Positions 53,207 to 63,298 of a stretch of 64,000 bases of DNA are shown one piece after another. The translations under genes and the position numbers were made by a program. Position 1 is the first letter of the stretch, and the number at the start of each line of letters is the position of its first letter. The DNA comes from Odiellus spinosus (taxonomy: Eukaryota; Arthropoda; Arachnida; Opiliones; Phalangiidae). The notes under the pieces are model-generated. The model searched no databases. It was given only the letters and a program-made list of their open reading frames with translations, and was not told where the DNA came from. The stretch lies in contig OY987231.1 of NCBI GenBank assembly GCA_963920705.1, positions 6,007,424 to 6,071,423 of the forward strand, written 5' to 3'.

Positions 53207-54807
53207 GAGTTGCCACTTACCTGGGAAAACCTGAAAAGTCAGGGAATTGAATAACAGGTCCATAATGTAAGGGAAAAGTTGGGAATTTCGTAATAGGTCC
53301 AAAATGTCAGGGAATTAAATAATACGTCCAAAATGTCAGGGAATTTCATAATAGGTCCAAAATGTCAAGGAAAACCAAGGGAATTTCGTAATAGGTCCAA
53401 AATGTCAGGGAAAAGTCGGGGAATTAAATAATACGTCCAAAATGTCAGGGAATTTCATAATAGGTCCAAAATGTCAAGAAAAACTAAGGGAATTTCGTAA
53501 TAGGTCCAAAATGTCAGGGAAAAGTCAGGGAATTAAATAATACGTCCAAAATGTCAGAAAATTTCATAATAGGTCCAAAATGTCAAGGAAAACTAAGGGA
53601 ATTTCGTAATAGGTCCAAAATGTCAGGGAAAAGTCAGGGAATTAAATAATACGTCCAAAATGTCAGGGAATTTCATAATAGGTCCAAAATGTCCAGGAAA
53701 ACTAAGGGAATTTCGTAATAGGTCCAAAATGTCAGGGAATTAAATAATACGTCCAAAATGTCAGGAAATTTCATAATAGGTTCAAAATGTCAAGGAAAAC
53801 TAAGGGAATTTCGTAATAGGTCCAAAATGTCAGGAAAAACTCAAGGAATTTAATAATAGACCCAAAATGCCAGGCAAAGTCAGGAAATTTCACAATAGAT
53901 CCAAAATGTTAGGAAAAAGTCAGGGAATTTCATAATAGATCCAAAATGTCAGGGAATTTCATAATTGGTCCAAAATGTCAGTTGAAAGTCAGGGAATTTC
54001 ACTATAGATCCAAAATGTCGGGGGTAGAGACTAGAGACGCTTCGTGGTAAATTGTTGTCTCGTGGGTAAAACGGATCCTTTATGAGACGCGTAGTAGCCG
54101 ACGACGCTAGCGACCACGTGACAACAGTTTACCTCGAGAATTTCCTATCCCACCTTTTCACCCGAGTGGGAGGTTGGCTCTTCTCTCGCTAACTCAACGC
54201 AACCCCACTTTTCCTCTCCTTGTCTGATCCTTCTTGCTGGTCAGAACCTTCAAAACATTCGTAGAGGGGTAGCTCTGATTGGTTATTACGGGCAAGCACG
54301 GAGCATTTTCAGCCAATGAAAATATTTCAGCAGAATTGTTTTAAATATGGGCAACTAGATGGCTCTGGGGTCCGATTCATTCGCCCCTTTTTTGGCGTAT
54401 ATATGTGGCCTGCTTGTTTTATTTATTCTTGGGTCTCACAGTTTAACAAAAAGAACAACTGTTTTCAGGGAGAAGTGTGCGGGGCTAGGCTCTTGTTTAC
54501 GTTCAGTAAGTACAGTAAAGTGTGATATGCGCGTTGGAATCATCTTAATACATAACAGGCCCATCGCTCGTCTCATTAACATAGAATTAACAACATTTAC
54601 AATAATAAAAATCTTTAAGGGGGTCAAACTGCTTATTAAAAAAAATAGAGATCAAGCTTTTCATTTACAATCAAGTTGTTTTAACTTAAAATTTCGCTAA
54701 GTTACTGATTTAAACGGCTAAATTGGCCAGGGAATACGATGTAGATGGTCAAGGAAAAACCTGTATAAGTCAGGGAAATTTTTTATTAAAAATCTGTGGC
54801 AACCCTG
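53207..54807. mobile_element. 1.6-kb non-autonomous element with internal array
   Basis: Left end GAGTTGCCACTTACCTGGGA, right end AATCTGTGGCAACCCTG. TTGCCAC and GTGGCAA are the conserved tip. CCTTGTA (53200-53206) and CCTTGTC (54808-54814) flank it, a 7-bp duplication with one change. The left third is the GTCAGGGAA array, the middle is unique, and GTCAGGGAAATTTT reappears just before the right end. Open frames at 54316-54700 have no recognised domain. Confidence 0.75.
53235..54025. repeat. Composite minisatellite with ~108-bp higher-order unit
   Basis: Subunits GTCAGGGAATTAAATAATAC, GTCCAAAATGTCAGGGAATT, TCATAATAGGTCCAAAATGT and CAAGGAAAACTAAGGGAATT follow each other in fixed order and the set repeats about every 108 bp, five or more times, before decaying toward 54000. 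The GTCAGGGAATT core is shared with the 27-29 bp array at 10.9-12.7 kb. Confidence 0.9.
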
Positions 54808-55842
54808 CCTTGTCCCCGAAAAATCAACCTTGAAGATCTCCAGAAATTTACGACAATGCTTTGACGTCACGACTCCCCGACTATAGGCTACTTTTAGTAA
54901 CTCTCTTTGGCAAGAATCTGGGTTTTAGAAAATAAATGTTCGTTAAGTATTTTTGGCAACGCTACCTCAGAAGTTGAAACGCATTTTTTCGTACGTTGTA
55001 TAATGGCATAATTATAGCCAGTAGCGATCGGATCTAATTACAAGTTATAAATCAAGCTTTCAACATCATTAATTCGTAAGAACTATTTATTTCATTTTTG
55101 TTATGTAATCAATCCCTCTTAAATAAAGTTCATTAAGGGTCATTCCACGTAAACTCACCCATGCATGTCACCCGGGGTCAACCGATTTTTATCACATTTC
55201 ACACACACTTTCGTCTATGTTTGGAACTAACTTTTGTAGATTTTGAGCTTTTTGAAATACGCCAATTTAACCACTACCCCTTATTTTTGGCTTCCGATTT
55301 TACCGAATTTGTCTCTTTTAGAATATTGAATAACTTTCAATCTAATCATTATAGCGTTATGGAAATTTGGTTTATCACCTAAAATAATGCGCAGAACCCA
55401 GTGGTATGGCCCAAATTATTCTCAAAATTCCCGTTTCTATTTTATTAGCGCGTAAAGTGAAAATACCCATCGATATTAATATCATTACGAAGCCCAGAAA
55501 CAGGGCATTATATTGATTCAAAACATTTTGGGGTAGGTGGGGTTCTACATTACTGAACGCAGCCATGTAGTTAGTTGAAACTGAAGCTCAGAGCTTTGAA
55601 AACGAATAGTAAGGAAAAACCTTTGGGCTAGGAACAATTCTATGACGTCATTAAATAGAGTTCGAGATTTAGTAAATGGTTTTGCGTGAAAAGCGAGATT
55701 AGGATTTTCTATTGATCGCGGAATTGATTATAGGCAACTTTGGCTGTACTAAAACGATTACGTTAATGAGTACGTATTTAATATTACCAAAGGCTACTGT
55801 AATCAGTAAATAACTGCGTAAACGGCTTAATTTAAATAATGA
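54808..55842. other. No gene seen
   Basis: Short frames (55161-55382, 55375-55566 minus) have no recognised domain. GGGTCATTCCACGTAAACTC at 55137 looks like the start of a common invertebrate repeat but has no partner here. Confidence 0.4.
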
Positions 55843-56180
55843 CAGAAGTAGATGAAACCCTCCTTTGAAGTCTACTACTCTAATGTTCGATATAGCGCTC
55901 CTCTCTGTATGGATAAAATTCCCAATTTTACGAGATCGGAGGGGTCCTACTTCATACCCCTCTGTCTACGGATAATTGGAAATTCTCTCTCTCCACAAAC
56001 AACGAGGTTTTTTTGACGAACTCCAAGGCTGCTAGAGATATTCGCTCGACGAACTCCAGCTCCGAAAATATCTACCGTTAGGAGGCGTACGAATCGCGCT
56101 TTTAGAAACTAACCCATACAGAGAGGGGTAGACAAGACCAGGGAGTAATAGACTTCAAAGGAAGGTTTCATCGGCTTCTG
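55843..56180. mobile_element. 338-bp MITE (CAGAAGTAG family), 7-bp target duplication
   Basis: Ends CAGAAGTAGATGAAACCCTC and ATCGGCTTCTG, with perfect ATAATGA on both sides (55836-55842, 56181-56187). Body with TCTAATGTTCGATATAGCGC, GAGATATTCGCTCGACGAAC and GTTAGGAGGCGTACGAATCG. Confidence 0.95.
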
Positions 56181-56187
56181 ATAATGA

Positions 56188-56571
56188 AAATATCGTATAG
56201 CCATTATTACGTGCTATTATCTCTTTAAAATCTGTAATCCCGGAACATAGCCCTTGGCTATTTATACTGCAGCAACGGCTATGAGATATAGGCGTTCAAA
56301 GTGAATGTGACAGATCATATATAGGAAAACGTTCAAATGTTTGGGTTTAATGTTAAAAGGAATCGCGAATCAAGACCGAGTAACGCCTGCTTTATTTATT
56401 TTTTAATCGATCTTGCGGAGGAATAGTAATAAAACAAAGTGCACATTCATAATCCAAAGGGTATACGAACATTTTCAATTGGTTTTTGCATAAGTCTATT
56501 ATTTTCTCTAAGTAGCCAGCTGACAATGCTATCTATGAGAGGTATCTCTGTCTGGGTATCACGCCGATTTT
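56188..56571. other. No gene seen
   Basis: AAGTAGCCAGCTGACAATGC and GTATCTCTGTCTGGGTA at 56507-56560 also occur together at 10770-10820, a small shared repeat. The 63-codon frame at 56439-56630 runs into the neighbouring MITE and is not a gene. Confidence 0.5.
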
Positions 56572-56759
56572 TAGAGCTCGGCGTTTGGACAAGAAAATAT
56601 CCGTTTGTTTTATCTTTATTCATAATTTGAAATTATCCACGGGGAGCCTATGATAAAAGCATGTTATCGCGAATAATTTACCGAATAATATCGATTTTTA
56701 TTCATAAATAAATGATTAACCGTTATTTATGAATAATCTTGTCCAAACGCCGAGCTCTA
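56572..56759. mobile_element. 188-bp hAT-like MITE, 8-bp target duplication
   Basis: Ends TAGAGCTCGGCGTTTGGACA and its reverse complement, perfect CCGATTTT on both sides (56564-56571, 56760-56767). The TAGAG tip and 8-bp duplication fit hAT. The inner segment TTTATCTTTATTCATAATTT also occurs alone at 35272. Confidence 0.95.
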
Positions 56760-56767
56760 CCGATTTT

Positions 56768-57199
56768 AATATAAACTTGAAAGCCGATGCTGATATTTCT
56801 CTCCTCTGGTATAGTATCAGACAAGCGTGAACACCCAGAAAACAAGAAATCTAGTTTTCATTTGAAAAAATACATTTCTCCCACGTTGGAGGAGAGATGT
56901 TAATGGAGTAGCAACCACCGTACCTCTAACACGGGCAAATTGTTCCGATGTGTAACACACAAATCCGCTAGAAGCGCCACGTGTAAGGGTTGGTTCGTAG
57001 GGTCCGCAGCGCCTTCTAGATGGGAATAATTTTAAAAAAGCTTCTGCTAGTTTATCAACTCTAAAAATTTGACCGTTAAACTTATAGTTGGAACTTGTAT
57101 TACCTGTGTTTCTTTTATTTTATGAACAGCTATAATTATGTTCACTCAAAATGGATGATTTATCCGTAACAAATTTATGAATCTTAATGAAACCTTAAT
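56768..57199. other. No gene seen
   Basis: No exon-like frame or repeat recognised. Confidence 0.4.
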
Positions 57200-57540
57200 C
57201 AGAAGTAGATGAAACCCTCCTTTGAAGTCTACTACTCTAATGTTCGCTATAGCGCTCCTCTCTGTATGGGTAAAATTCCCAATTTTACGAGATCGGAGGG
57301 GTCCTACTTCATACCCCCTGTCTACGGTAAATTGGAAAATCTCTCTTTCCACAAACGACGACGTTTTTTTTTTTGACGAACTCCGAGGCTGCTAGAGATA
57401 TTCGCTCGACGAACTCCAGCTCCGAAAATATCTACCGTTAGGAGGCGTACGAATCACGATTTTTGAAACTAACCCATACAGAGAGGGGTTGACAAGACCC
57501 GGGAGTAATAGACTTCAAAGGAGGGTTTCATCGGCTTCTG
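57200..57540. mobile_element. 338-bp MITE (CAGAAGTAG family), third full copy
   Basis: Same ends and body as 55843-56180 and in the same orientation, only 1.0 kb away. The flanks CCTTAAT and AATAGGA do not match each other, so its target duplication has decayed or it was copied with rearrangement. Confidence 0.9.
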
Positions 57541-57835
57541 AATAGGAACTTTCATTATCACAATTAAAACACCGCTACACTTTATATATTCCTTTGATGA
57601 GACTTTTTGACCTTTTAAATATTACACTATTTTTTACTAAAAGACTTGGCTCAAAAGTCAAAGGTGGCAACAGTTTGTGAACGAACCAGGAGCCTAAACT
57701 GTGTCGCTCATAAAGAGCCCACTATACCACTCTAGAACCATCTCTCCTTAAAGCTCCAACCTGTCGAGCCTAAGGTTGATTTTCACGGGTGATAAGGTCA
57801 CTTTCGGGCGGTCTTTCACATAAAACAGGGTTACC
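57541..57835. repeat. Partial repeat shared with 61050-61130
   Basis: GAGCCTAAGGTTGATTTTCA, ATAAGGTCACTTTCGGGCGG and TCTTTCACATAAAA here parallel GAGCCTACAGTTGATTCTAT, ATAAGGTCGCTTTCGCGCGG and TCTTTTTTGTAAAA at 61064-61135. Family unknown; no gene seen. Confidence 0.6.
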
Positions 57836-57998
57836 ACAGGTCAAGGAAAACAGGGAAAAGTCGTGGAATTTGAAAATAAACCAAAAAAAAGTCAGGGAAT
57901 TTTAAGATTGAAACGGTCAGGGAAAATCGTTGGAAAACTTCAGGGAAAAACCTGGTAAAGTCAGGGAATTTTAATCTGAAAAAACTTTGGCAACCCTG
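57836..57998. mobile_element. 163-bp element with CAGGGTTGCCA-type ends
   Basis: CAGGGTTACCACAGGTCAAG at the left, CTTTGGCAACCCTG at the right. The interior repeats GTCAGGGAATTTTAA and GTCAGGGAAAAACC. TAAAA borders both ends. It looks like the short, unexpanded form of the elements that carry the 27-29 bp and ~108-bp arrays. Confidence 0.75.
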
Positions 57999-58179
57999 TA
58001 AAAGTCTTACATGATTTCGAAGTTATAACGTTTTTTGTTATGTTTAATGTTTTAAATTAAATAAGTTTAGTTTATTGAATTAAATTATCTTTAAGTGAAG
58101 GAAATCATCTTTCGAACAGCAGTAGTTCGTTTTCAAAAGTAATTTTGTAAAGAGCTACGGAAATTCAGTAATTATTATT

Positions 58180-58270
58180 ATATTACTATCTACTATTTCA
58201 CTAGTGGATTAGGCCTATTTAAACAATAACGAATCGATAAAGAAACGTTGTTGTTAGGTTGCATTCTCCC
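58180..58270. mobile_element. TTAA-flanked MITE, family T-A (right half only)
   Basis: CTAGTGGATTAGGCCTATTT, AACGAATCGATAAAG and TTGTTAGGTTGCATTCTCCC, then TTAA. The left arm is missing. Confidence 0.8.
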
Positions 58271-58274
58271 TTAA

Positions 58275-58888
58275 AAATAAAAATAAAACCATTAGTCATG
58301 TTTTAAATTAAAGCTATTAATGATTAAACTGTAACGAATGAAACTATAAATTCGAAGAAAAATATAATAATAATGTCTGTAATTCCACCTTTGACGAATC
58401 AAGGTGAGGTTTTTAATTTTTAACATTGTAAGAAATCAATTTTAAATTTTAAATTGTGTCACACTCGCTTAAAAATAATAAATCGATATGAAACGAAATA
58501 AAAGGCATCTCAGATTGTTTTTTGTTTTTTTAAACTAGTTGCGAGAGTGAAGGGTTTAATAAGATTTCGTCCTTGTAGAGAACTGGCTGGATAATTAGGT
58601 AATATTCCTTAATTCCAAATGGGCGGAGATCAAGTTATTTTGAAATCCAAGGTTCCGCTTTATATAAGCCTGGTACTTCTCATTTAAGTTCACGTTTAAG
58701 GACAACTATCGCAACAACAAAGAATTTTACAATTTTACAAAATTTTAAAGTGAGGCTGACACATTTTTTTTTTTTTTTTTTTTTTTCTTCTTCGAATGCC
58801 TATGGATTACATTTTTAGTTTTATCATCCTATTAAAATTTTACGCAATATTCAGAATTTTATACAGCTATAGGTTGACGCTTTCTTAA
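58275..58888. other. No gene seen
   Basis: AT-rich. A poly-T run of about 22 lies at 58765-58786. Confidence 0.45.
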
Positions 58889-58985
58889 AGGGAGAATGAA
58901 ACCCAACAGCAAGTGATATTTTTATCGACTCCTTATCGTTTAAAGAGGCCTAATTCATCAGTAAAAAGATTTAAAAACCAAAACA
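58889..58985. mobile_element. TTAA-flanked MITE, family T-A (left half only)
   Basis: TTAA then AGGGAGAATGAAACCCAACA, TTATCGACTCCTTATCGTTT and AAGAGGCCTAATTCATCAGT. Breaks off after AAAAAGATTTAAAA. With 58180-58270 it faces outward, so these may be the displaced halves of one copy. Confidence 0.8.
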
Positions 58986-59392
58986 TAGACACTCGACAAT
59001 AGTGATGACTTATTGTAGAAAATTTTCATTTTAAAGATTTTGAAAATGTCGATTATAAATAATCTATTTTTACTGTCGTGTTAATTTTTTTCTATGACAT
59101 ATGTATATATTTTTTGAATCGTTTTTTAACAATATTTCCGTACATGCTACTCAATTTCCATTTGGAGTTCATGTTCATGAAATAACCGTGACTGTCTCAC
59201 TTCAACCAATTTAGTGAAATTTTAATAGTTCACCAATTTTAAAAGTTTATGACTTTCCTATTTGTTGTCTCATTTTGAAGCCCTCATTGAACTCTACAAA
59301 ACCATAATTTTAAATGAAACTTGTCCTTTAGAGAAAAATTACTTAAATGGATTTAATGTATACTTTGTTGCTGACGAGAGATTTCGTCCTAG

Positions 59393-59708
59393 CAAGAATC
59401 CATTCAGGTTCCATAAAAATATGGGAGGGCCGCGATTCAATAACCATCTTCCCAAACTTTGTAGCAAAAGTTCGTCCGCTTCAAATCGATTTTTCAAGTA
59501 AATCGCTCCTGAAATCTATTATTAACCCGCGCCACTAACGACCTTGACATAATATTTTGGGTAATAAAAATGGAGCCGACCGAAAAAAGATCTAAACGTG
59601 GAAATGTTGCGAAAATTGCAGACGAACTTTTGTTACAAAGTTTGAGAGGATGGTACCAGAGGCTAAAGCTATGCTCCCATATTCTTATGGAACCTGAATG
59701 GATTCTTG
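59393..59708. mobile_element. 316-bp MITE, CAAGAATCC family (copy 2), 7-bp target duplication
   Basis: Near-identical to 46674-46990; perfect GTCCTAG on both sides (59386-59392, 59709-59715). The eighth base differs on each side, which fixes the duplication at seven. Plus-strand frames at 59262-59538 run through it and are not genes. Confidence 0.97.
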
Positions 59709-59715
59709 GTCCTAG

Positions 59716-61391
59716 TGATCGAAACTGACGCTGATTTGTACATGATATTAAACCTAATGGGTAAAATACAAGTCTTTGTCAACTTCCCTTGAAATACAGT
59801 TTAGTCATAATGGGTCACATGTTTCGTAAGACGATCACGATTACGGTATACCCATATTTGATAGCAGAAGTATATGAAAATCCTCTCTTTTGTGGGAAGT
59901 TATTTTAAGAGTTGTCGTGCCGAGCTGGAATGAAATGAAATGGTTATTTTCGTAATTACAAGAATCGGGCGTATATAGGAACGCCCCTCCCATGAAAGGA
60001 TGTTTTTCGAAACATTTGTAAACACGAAATCACTTAGTAATTTTTCCCGGAAGGAGAAGGTTAGGATGAAAGGTTCCGTGTAAGATTATTTAATTCAGAG
60101 AACTCACCAGCGTTCTATGTTATGGGCCGACGATAATGCATTAACATCTTCCTTCAAAAAATCTGGCTTAAGCTACATTTTGCCATTTAAATTACATTAA
60201 AAATTATTTTTTGGACACCAATCTTGAAGACTAATTTAAAGTAAGGCTGTCATTTTTCATAAAATTCAAATGGGATTTTTGAAGCATTTTTGGAAAAGAT
60301 CGTTAAAAAAAACGATTTAAATTTTATCTAAATATGATTGAGAAAGAAAATTACCCTGATAGTGAAAATATGTATTTTATAATAGGGGATTGTAAAAAAG
60401 ATCGAGGTCACGTATTTGTGTTTTCAGAACTGCCAGATAACTTAAATAAATCAGGCAGGACATATTTCAAAACAGTCAACTTCAACTTGAAAATCGCCCG
60501 AATGTAACAACGGGATATTGGGGACCATCTTCATAGTAACGCTCCCCACATTTCTAAGTAAACAATTCTAAGAGATAAAGGAAAGAGTAGGTTTATACAC
60601 GCTGCCAAATTAAGTTGAACTACAGAGAGTGAACCAGGTGCGGGCAAATGCTCACCAAACGTGATGATCAGCGCGCGTAAAGCGAGGCGCTCAATAACCC
60701 TATAAATAAAACATTCTTAAGGATAACGGATAGGGTAAGTTTTGTACGCGCTGCACACTGTGGTGGAAAGACGGGTTGCTATCTAGATTCGAAACCTTAT
60801 TGTAAATTGGCACCCCTGTTGAGAAAATCTCCAAAAATACTCAGAAATTACTCTGATCACGTGGTATACCACTTTGAAGGAGAGGAAAACGAAAAATTTT
60901 ACGTGGCGACATATGGTGGCGAAACAGTTTATAGTGCCTTCCCCTCTAAATTTTTTCCCCCTTCATCTTTTTTACAATCCCCTATTGCCATCCTCGGAAT
61001 TTTTTTAAATAAAAATTTTGCTGCAATACTACGTCATGGCACTATGGTAACATGGCTATTATAGAGCCTACAGTTGATTCTATCGCGTTCTGGCCAGTTA
61101 TAAGGTCGCTTTCGCGCGGTCTTTTTTGTAAAAGTACTTTATCCACAAATTCAACTACATTTCGTATGAAAATTATCGTTAATTTCGGCTACATGTAAAC
61201 TTGACGGACACAGCGCTGAGCTCATCGGAGACCGATTTTTCATTGAACGGTATTTTTGCATTTCCGGTTCCAACGTCACGTTGTTCATCGTGACGTGTTT
61301 TTTTTTTTTTTTTTTTTTTTTTTTCGTTGAGCAACGGAATGATGACGTAGGAATGGCGGGAGTGATCTCAAATTTAATGAATTATATTTAA
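59716..61391. other. No gene seen
   Basis: An 85-codon plus-strand frame at 60807-61064 has no recognised domain. TAAATAAAACATTCTTAAGG and CGCTGCACAC-type words near 60590-60770 form a weak pair of related segments. A poly-T run of about 27 lies at 61299-61324. Confidence 0.4.
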
Positions 61392-62229
61392 AGGAATGGT
61401 TCACCCATAAAGTTTTTTTGCCTCTAAGGGTCAATAGCACTCTTGGCAACAGAAATTTATAACTCAAAATTAATTTTTAATAATAATAATAATTTTATAG
61501 TTAAAAATAAATTTAGTATGGACGTGGCCCTTTTTCCCCTAATTCTAAACTTCTCTGTCGTGCTTGGCCAGGCTAGCAATCTGATAGGCCAATAGAAATA
61601 ACTTATAAACCAATGAAATGAGACTCCGAGGGGAGAGAGTCTGAGACAGTAAAGTCTAGAATCCTTCGTTTTTTAATCGGTGTTGTTTTAAAGAAAGTTC
61701 AAAATGCCAAGTTGTATTATAAAAGAATGCAAAAATTTTAGTTCTCGGTTTGGACTAAGTTTTTATACGTTACACTGGTTCAACTTCAAACGGATCTATT
61801 AGCGGCATGACGATACTCTCCGAGAGTCCGAATCGCCGACGGAGTTAGGCCTAGGCTACGGCTTACCGGGGTTAGATGCTCCTTCAGTCGGCGTCCCGTT
61901 CGTTAGACTGGTGAGCACTGCCATTATAACCTGTCGTCGATTTAACGTTCAAGCGCGTAGTAGTCAACTTTACCATTGAGTAAAAGCTGAGCCAAGTTAC
62001 TTTGGCCAATCAGATTATTGCCGAAATAAAAACCTTGAAGTGACGTATCGAATGCGCTCTTGCTTTACAGGAAAGCTTTATACGGGCGCCTATGTGCCCT
62101 CAATGTAATTTGTTTTAATTGTTTATTTAAAAATATACTTAATTTTAATTTTTTTTAACACTTGAAAAATTGGTTTTGAGTTTAACTAAAGGGTTTGCAG
62201 CAAAAATATTTTAACACCGCACCATTCCT
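61392..62229. mobile_element. 838-bp TTAA-flanked element carrying a THAP start (Kolobok-like)
   Basis: Tips AGGAATGGT and ACCATTCCT with TTAA directly outside both (61388-61391, 62230-62233). The TTAA duplication, AGG tip and THAP-type coding start inside together fit the Kolobok superfamily. The rest of the transposase is absent, so this is a deleted, non-autonomous copy. Confidence 0.7.
61704..61802 (+). pseudogene. N-terminal fragment of a THAP zinc-finger protein
   Basis: ATG opens a 32-residue frame, MPSCIIKECKNFSSRFGLSF then YTLHWF, before a TAG. M-P-x-C-x4-C-K-N followed about nine residues later by hydrophobic-S-F is the start of the THAP (C2CH) DNA-binding domain found in P-, Kolobok- and some hAT-related transposases. 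The downstream Trp, the second C/H pair and the AVPTIF-type box are missing from this frame, so it is a truncated relic or a first exon whose continuation is lost. Confidence 0.5.
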
Positions 62230-62233
62230 TTAA

Positions 62234-63151
62234 GTGCGATAGATTATTACCAAAATTATAACGTATTTTGATTTTTGACGAGTGCGATTTAGCTATTTTA
62301 AATTAGTGATGTCGAAAGCTTCATTTATATTTTTGGGTTAGATTCGATCACTATTAGCGGTAAGTCTTTAAGCCTTTGCCACGAGGCTGAAACCGCCATT
62401 TTACAACGTATCAAGAAATTCTTTCAACAACTTCTGACGTAGCGGCTACGTTGCCAAAAATACTCAACGGAATTTCTTTTTTACGCGTTAGCCCAGAGTT
62501 ATAAGTTTTTGAATATGGCGTATTAATATTATGAATATAACTAAAAATATAATCAATCCATAGGCATTCTAAAAAACAAAATGATGGCGCAGCTGCTTAT
62601 TTAAATTAGGAAATAAACTTGTTTTACGAGGGAAAGTTTCATCGAACCATTTTTGCGGCGGAAAATTGATAAAACGTCTATATCTTCTATATACAGCGGA
62701 AAAGTATTTTTCTCGCTTTTGGCGGAATTGTCCTTAGTTTTTGATCTTGAAAACTAAGAAGACCTATATAGTGAAAATTAGACTTAATTAGAATATTTTG
62801 TTTTTTCCAACTCTTGTTATTCTAATATTCTTAAGAGTGTCAAGGATTTTGTTATCTAGAGAAAACGGTTATTTCAAGCGACGGTAAAATCATTACTAAA
62901 TTTACTACGTGATCGTTTTATTTTAAAAGGAATAGGAAAATAAATTTTACGTCATTTAATAAGAAATAGCCGAGTTAACAAGATGGGTAAGCCAAATTAT
63001 AGCCACACCTCTTATGTTCAATTTTTTTCAAGTTTTTCATCGCGAGTTACTTCCTTTTACTCTTAAAGGGATGGGTTTGAAAAGGATTTATGATATAAGT
63101 TTCCAAAAACATTAGCCATAGCTCCATATCTAATTAGAGGAGAGAGTGTTA
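62234..63151. other. No gene seen
   Basis: No exon-like frame or repeat recognised. Confidence 0.4.
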
Positions 63152-63295
63152 TACCTTTTTCAGACGAGGCGTAACTAGCCGGTTTAATCAGATTTAGCCG
63201 TGGTTTAATCACAATTAACCAATGTTTATTGAACTGAGAAGGCTCGATTAAATCTGATTAAACCACGGCTAATTACTCCGCGTCAGAAGAGGGTA
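63152..63295. mobile_element. 144-bp palindromic MITE with TTA duplication (copy 2)
   Basis: Left tip TACCTTTTTCAGACGAGGCG, right tip CAGAAGAGGGTA, TTA outside both ends. The arms include TTTAATCAGATTTAGCCGTG / ATTAAATCTGATTAAACCAC. Same family as 34302-34435. Confidence 0.85.
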
Positions 63296-63298
63296 TTA

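Noticed and set aside
60807-61064. 85-codon plus-strand frame starting MAPLLRKSPKILRNY
   Set aside because: Looks somewhat protein-like at first but has no domain I recognise, opens into T-rich sequence, and lies in a repeat-rich stretch.
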